A stretch of 64,000 nucleotides of DNA from Actinomycetota bacterium (lineage in GTDB: Bacteria; Actinomycetota; Actinomycetes; Streptosporangiales; Streptosporangiaceae), in NCBI GenBank assembly GCA_019240215.1, contig JAFAYQ010000051.1, positions 59,218-123,217 on the forward strand, given 5' to 3'. How positions within the stretch are numbered: the first letter of the stretch is position 1; each line of letters starts with the position of its first letter. This document shows, one piece after another, positions 50,454 to 60,102 of this stretch. Under the pieces are notes generated by a model. It was given only the letters and a program-made list of their open reading frames with translations. It was not told the origin of the DNA and searched no databases. Position numbers and translations under genes: made by a program.

Positions 50454-51601
50454 CCCAGCTCCGCCTCGACCGCCTGGGCCACCCGCTCGCGCACGTCGCC
50501 CACCTCGATCTTGTCCAGCAGCTCACCGAAGTAGCCGCGGATGACCAGCCGCCGGGCCTCCTCATAGGGGATGCCCCGGGCCATCAGGTAGAACAGGTGG
50601 ATGTCTTCCAGGCGGCCGTTGGCGCTGGCGTGCCCGGCCCCCAGGATCTCGCCGGTCAGGATCTCCAGGTTCGGCACCGAGTCGGCCCGCGCGTTGTCGG
50701 TCAGGACCAGGTTGCGGTTGTACTCGTAGGTGTCGGTGCCGGTCGCGCTGACCTCGATCAGTACGTCGCCGATCCACACGCTGTGCGCCTCGTCGCCCTG
50801 CAGGGCACCCTTGTACAGCACCCGGCTCTTGCAGTCCGGCGCGCTGTGCTCGACGAACAGCCGGTGCTCCTGGTGCTGCCCGGCGTCGGTGATGTACAGG
50901 CCGTTCAGCTCGGCGTCGCCGCCGCGGCCGGTGTAGGTGACCGACGGGACGATCCGGACCAGGTCACCGCCGAGGGTCACGACCGTGTGCGAGACCTTGG
51001 CGTCCCGGCCCAGTTGCACGTGATGGTGGGACAGGTGCACGGCATCGTCGGCCCAGTCCTGCAGGCTGACCACGCTCAGGGCGGCGCCGTCGGCCACCAC
51101 CAGCTCGACGTTGTCGGCGTAGGTGGCGCTGCCGCGATGGTCCAGCACCACCGTGGTGCGGGCCATGGGGCCGACCTCGACCACGGTGTGGCCGAAAGCA
51201 ACCCCGTCGGTGCCCTCACCGTGCACGGTGATCATGGTCGGGGCGGTGGTCTCGGCCTCGGCCGGCACGGTGATCACGGTGGCCTCGGTGAACGAGGCGA
51301 ACGCGCGGGCGCTGACCCGGTCGGTGGGCACATAGGAGGCACCGATCCGGGGGTCGCCGCGCTGAGCCTTCTCTGCCTTGACCTCGGGCGCGGGCTCGAC
51401 CTCGACCGTCACCGCGCCCGCGGGCAGCGGGTCGGCCCCGGCCAGGCCGCGCAGGCGGCGCAGCGGGGTGAACCGCCACTCCTCCTCGCGGCCGGTCGGG
51501 ACCTCGAAGTCGGCCGGGTCGTAGGAGGCGTGCTCGTGCAGGCGGGTAACGGGGGTGTCGGATTCAACAGCCTTTTGCAACGCTGTCCCTAGGGCTGTCA
51601 T
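50450..51601 (-). CDS. sufD: Fe-S scaffold protein SufD
   Basis: The 383-aa protein has the SufBD beta-helix core (HSVWIGDVLIEVSATGTDTY; EYNRNLVLTDNARADSVPNL; LTGEILGAGHASANGRLEDI), with an Ala/Val-rich N-terminal part. It pairs with SufB and SufC as the assembly scaffold. It starts directly after the sufB stop with no gap and overlaps the Rieske gene by 4 nt. Confidence 0.94.
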   Translation of the reverse strand: MTALGTALQKAVESDTPVTRLHEHASYDPADFEVPTGREEEWRFTPLRRLRGLAGADPLPAGAVTVEVEPAPEVKAEKAQRGDPRIGASYVPTDRVSARAFASFTEATVITVPAEAETTAPTMITVHGEGTDGVAFGHTVVEVGPMARTTVVLDHRGSATYADNVELVVADGAALSVVSLQDWADDAVHLSHHHVQLGRDAKVSHTVVTLGGDLVRIVPSVTYTGRGGDAELNGLYITDAGQHQEHRLFVEHSAPDCKSRVLYKGALQGDEAHSVWIGDVLIEVSATGTDTYEYNRNLVLTDNARADSVPNLEILTGEILGAGHASANGRLEDIHLFYLMARGIPYEEARRLVIRGYFGELLDKIEVGDVRERVAQAVEAELG

Positions 51602-53014
51602 TCAGCCGACCGATCCTTCCATCTGCAGCGCGATCAGCCGGTTGAGCTCGAGCGCGTACTCCATCGGGAGCTCGCGGGCGATCGGCTCGACGAAGCCGCG
51701 GACGATCGTGGCCATCGCCTCATCCTCGGTCATGCCCCGGCTCATCAGGTAGAACAGCTGGTCCTCGGAGACCTTGGAGACCGAGGCCTCGTGCCCCATC
51801 TCCACGTCGTCCTCGCGGACGTCCACGTAGGGATAGGTGTCGCTGCGGCTGATCGTGTCGACCAGCAGCGCGTCGCACTTGACCGTGGACTTGGAGTGCT
51901 CGGCGCCCTCCTGCACGTTGACCAGGCCCCGGTAGGAGGTCCGGCCGCCGCCGCGGGCCACCGACTTGGAGATGATCGTGGAGGAGGTGTTGGGCGCGCA
52001 GTGCACCATCTTGGACCCGGCGTCCTGGTGCTGGCCTTCGCCCGCGAACGCGATCGACAGCGTCTCGCCCTTGGCGTGCTCACCCATCAGGTAGACGGCC
52101 GGGTACTTCATCGTGACCTTGGAGCCGATGTTGCCGTCGATCCACTCCATGGTCGCGCCCTGCTCGGCGATGGCCCGCTTGGTGACCAGGTTGTAGACGT
52201 TGTTCGACCAGTTCTGGATCGTGGTGTAACGGCAGCGGGCGTCCTTCTTGACGATGATCTCGACCACCGCCGAGTGCAGCGAGTCCGACTTGTAGATCGG
52301 CGCGGTGCAGCCCTCGACGTAGTGCACGTAGGCACCCTCGTCGACGATGATCAGGGTCCGCTCGAACTGGCCCATGTTTTCGGTGTTGATCCGGAAGTAG
52401 GCCTGCAGCGGGATGTCCACGTGCACGCCCTTCGGCACGTAGATGAACGAGCCACCCGACCACACGGCCGTGTTCAGCGCGGCGAACTTGTTGTCGCCGG
52501 GCGGGATCACGGTGCCGAAGTACTCCTGGAACAGCTCCGGGTGCTCCTTCAGGGCCGTGTCGGTGTCGAGGAAGATGACGCCCTTCTCCTCGAGGTCCTC
52601 ACGGATCTTGTGGTAGACGACCTCGGACTCGTACTGGGCCGCCACCCCGGCGATCAGCCGCTGCTTCTCGGCCTCGGGGATGCCCAGCTTGTCGTAGGTG
52701 TTCTTGATGTCCTCGGGCAGATCGTCCCAGCTCTCGGCCTGCTTCTCGGTCGACCGGACGAAGTACTTGATGTTGTCGAAGTCGATCTCCGACAGGTCAG
52801 CACCCCAGGTCGGGAGCGGCTTGCGGCCGAACATGCGCAGCCCGCGAAGACGGAGGTCCAGCATCCACTCGGGCTCGTTCTTCTTGCCCGAGATGTCGCG
52901 GACCACGTCCTCGGACAGGCCCCGGCGCGCGGACGCACCGGCCGTGTCGCTGTCGGCCCAGCCGAACTTGTACGCGCCGAGGCCGTCAAGCTGGTCGTTA
53001 GCGGTCGTCGTCAT
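51602..53014 (-). CDS. sufB: Fe-S scaffold protein SufB
   Basis: The 470-aa protein has [40 protein letters not shown] and [20 protein letters not shown] of SufB. SufB is the main scaffold on which clusters form with sulfur from SufU. The motif segment [16 protein letters not shown] includes the conserved Cys. The start overlaps the sufR stop by 4 nt, so it is the second gene of the operon. No intein is present, unlike in some mycobacteria. Confidence 0.95.
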   Translation of the reverse strand: MTTTANDQLDGLGAYKFGWADSDTAGASARRGLSEDVVRDISGKKNEPEWMLDLRLRGLRMFGRKPLPTWGADLSEIDFDNIKYFVRSTEKQAESWDDLPEDIKNTYDKLGIPEAEKQRLIAGVAAQYESEVVYHKIREDLEEKGVIFLDTDTALKEHPELFQEYFGTVIPPGDNKFAALNTAVWSGGSFIYVPKGVHVDIPLQAYFRINTENMGQFERTLIIVDEGAYVHYVEGCTAPIYKSDSLHSAVVEIIVKKDARCRYTTIQNWSNNVYNLVTKRAIAEQGATMEWIDGNIGSKVTMKYPAVYLMGEHAKGETLSIAFAGEGQHQDAGSKMVHCAPNTSSTIISKSVARGGGRTSYRGLVNVQEGAEHSKSTVKCDALLVDTISRSDTYPYVDVREDDVEMGHEASVSKVSEDQLFYLMSRGMTEDEAMATIVRGFVEPIARELPMEYALELNRLIALQMEGSVG

Positions 53015-53817
53015 AGAAAGAGCCCTCCGGACTCTGAAATGGTTTCGCCGTCCCCCTGGTCGGAGGTCCCGTGGGACTCAACCGGGCCGGGGGTGGTCTG
53101 CTTCCCGGCCAGGGAACGGCAGGTCACGTGGGTGGTGCAGATGCCGTCGCCGTGGGCGATGGTAGCCAGCCGCCGGACCGGGACCCCCAGCAGGCGGCTG
53201 AACGTCTCGGTCTCGGCCTCGCACAGCTGCGGGAACTCGGCGGCCACGTGGGCCACCGGGCAGTGGTGCTGGCACAGCTGCTCGCCGCCGGCCGCCGCTG
53301 GCTTGCCGGCCTCGGGGGCCGCTACCGTCGAGGCCGCGTAGCCGTCGGCCGACAGCGCGTCGGCCAGCGCCTGGACCCGCTCGCCGGGCGGGGCGGCCGC
53401 GACCACCGGGCCGTACCGGCGCTCGAGCTCGGCCACCTGGTGGCGGGCGAACTCCTCGACCGCCTCCGGGCCAGCGGTCTGGGCCAGGAACCGCAGCGCG
53501 CTGCTGGCCAGGTCGTCGTAGGCGTGCTCGAAGGCGCTGCGGCCGGCGTCGGTGATCGCGAACAGGCGGGCCGGGCGGCCGCGCCCGCGGCTGGCGTAGG
53601 TGCGGGCCGTGCGGGTCTCGATCAGCCCTTCGGCCAGCAGGTTGTCCAGGTGGCGGCGGATGGCGGCCGGGGTCAGCCCCAGCCGGCTGCCGATCACCGA
53701 GGCGGTGGACGGCCCCAGCTCCAGGATCAGCCGGGCCACCCGGGCGCGGGTACCGCGCTCTGAGCTGGCCGCGGCACCAAGTGCCACCGCCTGCCGCTCA
53801 GAAGTCGCTGCCCGCAT
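53011..53817 (-). CDS. sufR: Fe-S-sensing transcriptional repressor SufR
   Basis: The protein has a winged helix at residues 25-90 ([40 protein letters not shown]) and a C-terminal cluster-binding part with [20 protein letters not shown] and HVTCRS, the cysteines expected to hold a 4Fe-4S cluster. It represses the suf operon when its cluster is present. I use ATG at 53817; an in-frame GTG 12 nt upstream is an alternative. It is the first gene of the operon. Twin operator-like repeats lie just upstream. Confidence 0.9.
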   Translation of the reverse strand: MRAATSERQAVALGAAASSERGTRARVARLILELGPSTASVIGSRLGLTPAAIRRHLDNLLAEGLIETRTARTYASRGRGRPARLFAITDAGRSAFEHAYDDLASSALRFLAQTAGPEAVEEFARHQVAELERRYGPVVAAAPPGERVQALADALSADGYAASTVAAPEAGKPAAAGGEQLCQHHCPVAHVAAEFPQLCEAETETFSRLLGVPVRRLATIAHGDGICTTHVTCRSLAGKQTTPGPVESHGTSDQGDGETISESGGLFL

Positions 53818-53827
53818 GTTTTTCACA

Positions 53828-53889
53828 ACACAAGTATGCCGTAAATAAGTCCGATGCCGCAAAGTTTACCGAACACAAATATGACGTAA
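53828..53889. promoter_or_regulatory. Twin repeats, candidate SufR binding sites
   Basis: ACACAAGTATGCCGTAA (53828-53844) and ACACAAATATGACGTAA (53873-53889) are direct repeats that agree in 15 of 17 positions, with starts 45 nt apart. They lie 11 and 56 nt before the sufR start in an AT-rich stretch that must hold the suf promoter. Two similar sites suggest two repressor dimers and autoregulation. Confidence 0.55.
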
Positions 53890-53999
53890 TTCCGCAGCCC
53901 CATCTCTATCTGGCTTCCCGCTGGTCACAGCGGTCGGTCACGGGCCGCCGGAGTGTCACGACGTGCCTCGGCCCCGTCCGGCCCCGTACGCTGAGCACC

Positions 54000-55355
54000 A
54001 TGGCTGGCGCGGATGTGGGGGTGACCGACCTCCTCGACGTCCTGATCCCGGACGGCACCCGGGTGGTCGCCCTCAGTGACCTGCACCTGCCGCCGGTGCG
54101 CTCGGAGGCTTCCGGCCGGGCCTGCACGCTGATCGCCGCCCGGCTGGCCGAGCTGACCGGGCCCGGGTTGGCCGCCCCGACCGTGGTGCTGGCCGGCGAC
54201 ATCATCGAGCTGCTGGCCAACTCGCAGGCGACCGCGGCCGAGATCCTGCGCGAGCACGAGGACCTGTGCGCGGCGCTGACCACGGTGGTGGCCCGCGGCG
54301 GCCAGGTGATCTACGCGATCGGCAACCACGACAGCGATCTGGCCTGGGACGCCAAGGCGGCCGACGCGGTCCGCGACCTGACCGGGGCCCAGCTGTGCCT
54401 GGCGGCCGACCTGGTGCGGCCCGGAGCGGCGGCTGGTGAGACGGCGACCGGGGGCCGGATCCGGGTCGAGCACGGCCACCAGCTCGACCCCTACAACTGC
54501 TTTTGTGACCAGCGCAACAGCCTCGATACCCCGCTCGGCCACCACATCGTGCGCGAGATCCTGCCCCGGATCGAGTTCCTGGGCCGGGGCTGGCTGGACG
54601 GCGCCCACGAGATGGCCGACCCGGCCGACTTCCCGTCGTTCGTGGGGTCGCGGCTGTTCTACCGCAAGCTCATCCGGCACGCCTGGTGGCTGGTGCTGAT
54701 CCCGGTCCTGCTGCTACTGGGGCTGCGGGTCTCGGAGATCTTGTCGCTGCCGAGCCGCTACCCCGACACCACCCGCTTCGTGCACGGCGCCCAGATCCTC
54801 GGCTACGGCGCGGTCGCCGATCTGATCGTGGTGGCCGCGATCATCGCGATCGTGTCCCGCCGGGCGTGGACCTCGATCAGCGCGCTGGCGCTGGCCGAAC
54901 GGGGTTACGGGCAGAACCAGGCGGCCCGCCAGCGAGCGGCCGACCTGACCGGCGACGGCTACCGGGGCTTCGTGTCCGGGCACACCCACCATCCCGAGCT
55001 GAGCGCCTGCGGGGCCGGCTTCTACGCCAACACCGGCTCCTGCACCACGGTGGTCGAGGCGACCAGGACCCGGCTGACGATGCCGTCCGCCTACCTGCGG
55101 GCCCAGCAGATCTCCTGGCTGGAGCTGGCCGACACCGGCCGTGAGCTCGGGGCCGAGCTGTGGGTGGCCCGGATCGACCTGCCCGGGGCGACCCGGCTGG
55201 AACGGTTCGCGGCCCGCGGGCGGCACCGGTTCACCACCACCCCGGCCGCCGTCGGGTCGTGGCCGGCCGGGCCGGACTGGCCGGCCGAAGCGATTACGAC
55301 TGCTCGTAGTACACATACCGATGCCGGCGGGGCGGAACCGCCGCCGCGCCCATAG
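54000..55355 (+). CDS. Metallophosphoesterase with two membrane helices
   Basis: The 451-aa protein has the metal-binding motifs VVALSDLHLP (DxH), VVLAGDIIE (GD), YAIGNHDSD (GNHD) and FVSGHTHHPEL (GHTH). Two hydrophobic segments at about residues 224-240 (WWLVLIPVLLLLGLRVS) and 262-285 lie between the third and last motifs, so the catalytic domain may be tied to the membrane. It hydrolyses phosphomono- or diesters; the substrate is unknown. A TACGCT box at 53987-53992 lies 7 nt before the ATG. The C-terminus is Pro/Ala-rich. Confidence 0.83.
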   Translation: MAGADVGVTDLLDVLIPDGTRVVALSDLHLPPVRSEASGRACTLIAARLAELTGPGLAAPTVVLAGDIIELLANSQATAAEILREHEDLCAALTTVVARGGQVIYAIGNHDSDLAWDAKAADAVRDLTGAQLCLAADLVRPGAAAGETATGGRIRVEHGHQLDPYNCFCDQRNSLDTPLGHHIVREILPRIEFLGRGWLDGAHEMADPADFPSFVGSRLFYRKLIRHAWWLVLIPVLLLLGLRVSEILSLPSRYPDTTRFVHGAQILGYGAVADLIVVAAIIAIVSRRAWTSISALALAERGYGQNQAARQRAADLTGDGYRGFVSGHTHHPELSACGAGFYANTGSCTTVVEATRTRLTMPSAYLRAQQISWLELADTGRELGAELWVARIDLPGATRLERFAARGRHRFTTTPAAVGSWPAGPDWPAEAITTARSTHTDAGGAEPPPRP

Positions 55356-55365
55356 ACTCGCGATC

Positions 55366-56292
55366 GTGAGCACCGCCCCCGCCGTCGAGGTCGCGAGTCT
55401 GGTCAAGCGGTACCGGCACGCGCTCGCGGTCGACGGGCTGACCCTGACCGCCGCGCGCGGCGAGGTCACGTCGATCCTCGGTCCCAACGGGGCGGGCAAG
55501 ACCACCACGATCGAGATCTGCGAGGGCTACCGGCGGGCGGACGCGGGCACGGTCCGGGTGCTCGGCCTCGACCCGGCCCGCGACTCCCGGGCGCTGCGGC
55601 CCCGGGTCGGGGTGATGCTGCAGGCGGGCGGGGTGCCGCCCGCCATCCCGGCCGGTGAGTACCTGCGCCTGCTGGCCCGCTTCCACGCCCAGCCGCTGGA
55701 CCCGGCCGGGCTGCTGGACCGGGTCGGCCTGACCGAGGCGGCCCGCACCCCTTACAAACGGCTGTCGGGCGGCCAGCAGCAGCGGCTGGCGCTGGCGGCC
55801 GCCGTCATCGGCCGCCCCGAGCTGGTGTTCCTGGACGAGCCGACGGCGGGCATGGACCCGCAGGCCCGGCACGCGACCTGGGACCTGATCGGCGAGCTGC
55901 GCATGGCCGGGGTGAGCGTGATCCTCACCACCCACTTCATGGACGAGGCGGAACAGCTGTCGGACCAGGTGGCGATCATCGACCACGGCCGCCTGGTCGC
56001 GGGCGGCACCCCGGCCGAGCTGTGCGGCGGCGTCGGCCAGCTGCGGTTCCGGGCCGACGGCGGGCTGGACACCGACGGGCTGGTGGCCGCGCTCCCGGAC
56101 GGCAGCGCGGCCAAGGAATCCCCGGCCGGCCACTACGTGATCGAGGTCCCGGACGGGGTCAGCCCGCAGTTGCTGGCCTCGGTCACCGCCTGGTGCGCCG
56201 AGCACAGCGTGCTGCCGACCAGCCTGCGGATCGAGAGCCGCACGCTGGAGGACGTTTTCCTGGAGCTGACCGGAAGGGAACTGCGCTCGTGA
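55366..56292 (+). CDS. ABC-2 exporter ATP-binding protein (drug/DrrA type)
   Basis: The 308-aa protein has Walker A ILGPNGAGKTTTIEICEGY, signature RLSGGQQQRLALAAAVI, Walker B LVFLDEPTAGMDPQARH and TTHFMDEAEQLSDQVAI. It powers export by the following ABC-2 permease. A TAGACT box at 55353-55358 lies 7 nt before the GTG start, suggesting a leaderless message. The C-terminal 90 residues (LRFRADGGLDTDGLVAALPD) are a regulatory-type tail. The substrate is unknown. Confidence 0.9.
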   Translation: MSTAPAVEVASLVKRYRHALAVDGLTLTAARGEVTSILGPNGAGKTTTIEICEGYRRADAGTVRVLGLDPARDSRALRPRVGVMLQAGGVPPAIPAGEYLRLLARFHAQPLDPAGLLDRVGLTEAARTPYKRLSGGQQQRLALAAAVIGRPELVFLDEPTAGMDPQARHATWDLIGELRMAGVSVILTTHFMDEAEQLSDQVAIIDHGRLVAGGTPAELCGGVGQLRFRADGGLDTDGLVAALPDGSAAKESPAGHYVIEVPDGVSPQLLASVTAWCAEHSVLPTSLRIESRTLEDVFLELTGRELRS

Positions 56293-57083
56293 CCACGGCT
56301 GCACCCGAGGCGCCGGGGTCGTTCGCGCCCGCGCCGGGGGCGGCGCCGATGGGGCGGATGATCACCGCCCAGACGGCGATGGAGACCCGGATGCTGCTGC
56401 GCAACGGCGAGCAGCTCACCGTGACCATGGTCATCCCGCTGGCGCTGCTGGCCATGTTCAGCCTGGAGCCGATCGTCAGCGTGGGCGGCGGTTCCCGCAT
56501 CGACTTCCTGGCCCCCGGCATCATCGCGCTGGCGGTGATGTCGACCGCGTTCACCAGCCAGGCCATCGCCACCGGGTTCGAGCGCCGGTACGGCGTGCTC
56601 AAGCGGCTGGGGGCCGAGCCGCTGTCGCGGGTCGGGCTGATCTCGGCCAAGACGATCAGCGTGATCCTCATCGAGCTGCTGCAGGCGGTGCTGATCACCG
56701 CGGTCGCGCTCGGGCTGGGCTGGCACCCGCACGCGCGCGGGCTCGCCTTCCTGACCGTACCGCTGCTGGTGCTGGCGGGCACCGCCGCCTTCAGCGGGCT
56801 GGCGCTGCTGATGGCGGGCACGCTGCGGGCCGAGGCCACGCTGGCGCTGGCCAACCTGATCTACATCGCGCTGCTGGGGCTGGGCGGGGTGGTGTTCCCG
56901 CTCAGCAAGTTCCCGGCCGCCGCCCACCCGTACCTGACCCTGCTGCCGACCGGGGCGCTGGCCACTGGGCTGCGGGCGGTGCTGGCCTCGGCGGCCGGGG
57001 TGCCCGTCCGGGACCTGATCGTGCTGGTGGTGTGGGCGGTGCTGGGCATCGGCCTGGCCGCCCGCACGTTCCGCTGGGAGTGA
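56289..57083 (+). CDS. ABC-2 type exporter permease
   Basis: The 264-aa protein has six membrane helices and the ABC-2 features IIALAVMSTAFTSQAIATGF and ERRYGVLKRLGAEPLSRVGL. GTG at 56289 overlaps the ATPase stop as GTGA. With the ATPase it forms a dimeric exporter of drugs, lipids or polysaccharide. It is followed by an overlapping EamA gene. Confidence 0.88.
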   Translation: MTTAAPEAPGSFAPAPGAAPMGRMITAQTAMETRMLLRNGEQLTVTMVIPLALLAMFSLEPIVSVGGGSRIDFLAPGIIALAVMSTAFTSQAIATGFERRYGVLKRLGAEPLSRVGLISAKTISVILIELLQAVLITAVALGLGWHPHARGLAFLTVPLLVLAGTAAFSGLALLMAGTLRAEATLALANLIYIALLGLGGVVFPLSKFPAAAHPYLTLLPTGALATGLRAVLASAAGVPVRDLIVLVVWAVLGIGLAARTFRWE

Positions 57084-58021
57084 GCACCGAAGTCCGCGAA
57101 CCGGACGTCCGGCCCGCCCGCAGCTCCCGGGCGACGGCTGCCTCGGCGGCGCTGGTGCTCAGCGGGATCGTCTCCACCCAGGTCGGTGCCGGCCTCGCCA
57201 CCCGGCTGTTCCACCAGGTGCCGGCGGCCGCGGTGACCGGGCTGCGGCTGTGGGCGGCCGCCATCGTGCTGCTGATCGTCGCGTTCCGGGGCGTGCGGGA
57301 GGCACTGTCGGGCGTCGCCGCCCGCCACGCCTGGCGGGACGCGCTGATCCTGCTCGGCTTCGGGCTGACGCTGGGCGCCATGAACTTCGTGTTCTACCAG
57401 GCCATCGCCCGGATCCCTCTCGGGGTGGCGGTGACCATCGAGTTCCTGGGCCCGCTGGCGGTGGCGGTGGCCGGTTCCCGCCGTCTGCTCGACCTGGTCT
57501 GGGTTGGCCTGGCGGCGGCCGGGGTGGTGCTGCTGGCCGGGGGCGGAGCCGGCCACCTGAACCTGGCCGGGGTGCTGTTCGCGGCCCTGGCGGCGGGCGG
57601 CTGGGCCGGCTACATCCTGTTCAGCGTGGCCACCGGGCGCCGCTTTCGCGGGTCGTCGGGCCTGGCGCTGGCCATGGTGGTGGCCGCCCTGGCGGTCACC
57701 CCACTGGCCACGGCGGCCGCGGTGACGGCCGGCCCGGCCGCCCACCGGGCCCTGACCCGGCCCCCGGTCCTGCTGACCGGCGCGGCGGTCGGGGTGCTGT
57801 CCTCGGCCATCCCCTACGGCCTGGAGATGCAGGCGCTGCGCTGGCTGCCGTCCCGGGTGTTCGGCATCTGGATGAGCGTCGAGCCGGCCATCGCCGCCCT
57901 CATCGGCCTGGTCCTGCTCGGCCAGCGCCTCACGCTGCCCGAGTGGGCCGCCGTCGTCTGCGTGGTGATCGCCAGCATCGGCGCCGCCCGCGCCACGCCT
58001 CCGGCTCCCGCGCCCGGCTGA
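57080..58021 (+). CDS. EamA/RhtA-type drug-metabolite transporter
   Basis: The 313-aa protein has about ten membrane helices in two EamA repeats; NFVFYQAIARIPLGVAVTIE and FLGPLAVAV are typical of the RhtA (threonine/homoserine export) subgroup. GTG at 57080 overlaps the permease stop as GTGA, so three genes (55366-58021) form an operon. Export of an amino acid is likely from the subgroup; the substrate is not proven. Confidence 0.86.
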   Translation: MSTEVREPDVRPARSSRATAASAALVLSGIVSTQVGAGLATRLFHQVPAAAVTGLRLWAAAIVLLIVAFRGVREALSGVAARHAWRDALILLGFGLTLGAMNFVFYQAIARIPLGVAVTIEFLGPLAVAVAGSRRLLDLVWVGLAAAGVVLLAGGGAGHLNLAGVLFAALAAGGWAGYILFSVATGRRFRGSSGLALAMVVAALAVTPLATAAAVTAGPAAHRALTRPPVLLTGAAVGVLSSAIPYGLEMQALRWLPSRVFGIWMSVEPAIAALIGLVLLGQRLTLPEWAAVVCVVIASIGAARATPPAPAPG

Positions 58022-58038
58022 GCGCGCCCGCGGGCCGG

Positions 58039-58774
58039 TCAGCTGGGCTTGAGCTGGACGAGGCGGTCGGCGTTGGCGTGGGCGACCTTGTGGTGTTCTT
58101 CGTCGGTCAGGGCGGTCTGCCCGAGAACATCACGGCGTCGGGGCCGAGGGTGTCGATCGCGGCCCGCAGGACGGCCGGGTCGAAGACGCCGGTGGTGGTG
58201 ATGACCACGGCCGGGTGGGGTCGAGAGTTGCGTAGCGGGAGTCGAACCGGCTGGTCTGGAAGGGCAGGAACTCCCCTATGTGCCCGAGGATCAAGGTGGC
58301 GCCCGGGTGGCGGTCGAACACGCCGCCCATGACGATCCGCATCGCGTGCCCGCCCGCGGTGGCGGCCCAGCTCCACAGCGCCCCGGACAGCTCCGGGTGG
58401 CCGCCGAGCAGGGCCCAGGGCTCGGTCGGGGGAATGCCCGGGTGCAGGTAGAGCGGGACCTGGAGCTCCGCCAGGGCCGCCCACAGCTCGTCGAACTGCG
58501 GTTCGTCGAGGTAGTGGCCGGCGATGTAGTCGTTGGCGGTCCGGGCCAGCGCGGCGGCCTGGGCGGCCTCGAGGTCCTGCTGGATCGCGGGCACGGTGTG
58601 CGAGAGCACCTGGACGTCGACCCCGGCCTCGTCCATCTGCGGGATCCGCCACTGGGTGAAGTCGGGCAGCCGCCGGTTGAACGACTCGGCGAACTTTTTC
58701 TTGCCGTGGGTCACCGCCGCGCTCATGATCGGGTGAATGTACCCAGTCTCAGAAAGGCCGGAGGCGGCCGGCAA
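58039..58774 (-). pseudogene. Decayed amidohydrolase (gamma-resorcylate decarboxylase-like)
   Basis: The N-terminal part reads MDEAGVDVQVLSHTVPAIQQ, LQVPLYLHPGIPPTEPWALL and GATLILGHIGEFLPFQTSRF, a metal-dependent amidohydrolase/decarboxylase. After RYATL the frame shifts; VVITTTGVFDPAVLRAAIDT and LGPDAVMFS continue in a second frame, and LTDEEHHKVAHANADRLVQL in a third, ending at 58039. Relative to intact family members a block of about 35 residues after NDYIAGHY, one of about 10 after RYATL and one of about 17 after VMFS appear deleted. The N-terminal metal motif is also missing. It cannot give an active enzyme. Confidence 0.78.
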
Positions 58775-59025
58775 TGAGCAGAAGGTGATGGCCGGTATCG
58801 GCTACGCCGATACCGCCTGGATCAGCACCCGCGCAGCCAGCGGTGGCCCGGATCGGTGTCGAGCAGCGGGTTCCACCACAGCTCCTGGGTCAGCGGGCTG
58901 AGCGGTACCGGGCTGTCGAGTGCGGCACGTTAGGTTCAGTGTCGGCAGCGGGCGCGGAGCCTCAGATGACACGAAGTTCAGTGTGGCACGTGGCTGAGCG
59001 GGCGGCGTCTCCTACGATGGGTAGT

Positions 59026-60102
59026 GTGTCCGCTCAACCCGTCCCCCCGGCCGCGCGCCCGCGCCCCGCGTGGCAGCGCTACGGGGAACTGATCTCCCGG
59101 CCGGTGCTGCGGCCGACCACTCGCGCGCTGCGCGGCTGGGCGCTGGCCGCGGTGGTGGCCAACGTGATCATCATGTCGACCGGTGAGGCGGTCCGGCTCA
59201 GCAAGTCCGGCCTGGGCTGCCCGGACTGGCCCGACTGCACGGCCAAGAGCCTGGTCGCCGCCAACACGGTCGGGCAGACCACGCTGAACACCTGGATCGA
59301 GTTCGGCAACCGGCTGCTGAACTTCCCGCTGGTGGCGATCGCCGGCCTGACCTTCATCGCCGCCTGCTGCTACCGCTCTCCAGGTCCTGCCGGAGGCGGG
59401 CAGACGGTACTGGGGCGCCGGCGACGGGACCTGATCTGGCTGGCGGCGGCGCTGCCGGCCGGGGTCGTCGGCCAGGCGGTGGTGGGTGGCATCGTGGTGC
59501 TGACCAAGCTCAACCCGGCCTGGGTGGCGGTCCACTTCATGCTGTCGACCGCGATCGTCGGGGCGGCGGTGGTGCTGCAGGTCCGCGCGGGTGAGGGCAC
59601 CGGCCCGGCCGTGCCGGTCGTGCGCCGCGACCTCCGCATCATCGGAGCCACGCTGGTGGCGGCGGTCGCGGTCATGTTCGCGGCCGGCACCGTGGTCACC
59701 GGGACCGGGCCGCTGGCCGGCAACGCGGCCGCCCCCCGCTTCCACCTGCCGTTCGTCGGCGTGACCCAGTTCCACGCGGACATCGGCTGGTTCATCGGCG
59801 CGCTGTCGTTCGCGCTGCTGATCGGGCTGCCGCTGTCGGGGGCGCCGCGTCCGGCCGTGCGCCGGATCTACCTGCTGGCCGGCCTGACCCTGGCCCAGGG
59901 CGCGATCGGGTACGCCCAGTACTTCGCCGGGCTGCCCGCCGGCCTGGTCTGGGTGCACGTCACCGTGGCGGTGGTGATCTGGGCGGTGACGGTCTGGCTG
60001 TACCTGGCCATGCGCGAGCGCGGGCCGGCCGCCGACGACGTGCCCGGCCAGTTGGTCAGCGAGGCCAGCGAGCCCGCTAGCGCTCGGTCCCCCGGGGCAT
60101 GA
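59026..60102 (+). CDS. ctaA: Heme A synthase (CtaA/Cox15)
   Basis: The 358-aa protein has eight membrane helices, SKSGLGCPDWPDCTAKSLVA with the extracytoplasmic Cys pair, TWIEFGNRLLNFPLVAIAG, and FVGVTQFHADIGWFIGAL with the heme His. It oxidises the methyl group of heme O to give heme A for cytochrome oxidase. A TACGAT box at 59013-59018 lies 7 nt before the GTG at 59026, so I use that start; the in-frame ATG at 59017 overlaps the box. Upstream, 58775-59025 shows no coding signal beyond the decayed amidohydrolase edge. The end overlaps the convergent PrsW gene by 26 nt. Confidence 0.9.
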   Translation: MSAQPVPPAARPRPAWQRYGELISRPVLRPTTRALRGWALAAVVANVIIMSTGEAVRLSKSGLGCPDWPDCTAKSLVAANTVGQTTLNTWIEFGNRLLNFPLVAIAGLTFIAACCYRSPGPAGGGQTVLGRRRRDLIWLAAALPAGVVGQAVVGGIVVLTKLNPAWVAVHFMLSTAIVGAAVVLQVRAGEGTGPAVPVVRRDLRIIGATLVAAVAVMFAAGTVVTGTGPLAGNAAAPRFHLPFVGVTQFHADIGWFIGALSFALLIGLPLSGAPRPAVRRIYLLAGLTLAQGAIGYAQYFAGLPAGLVWVHVTVAVVIWAVTVWLYLAMRERGPAADDVPGQLVSEASEPASARSPGA

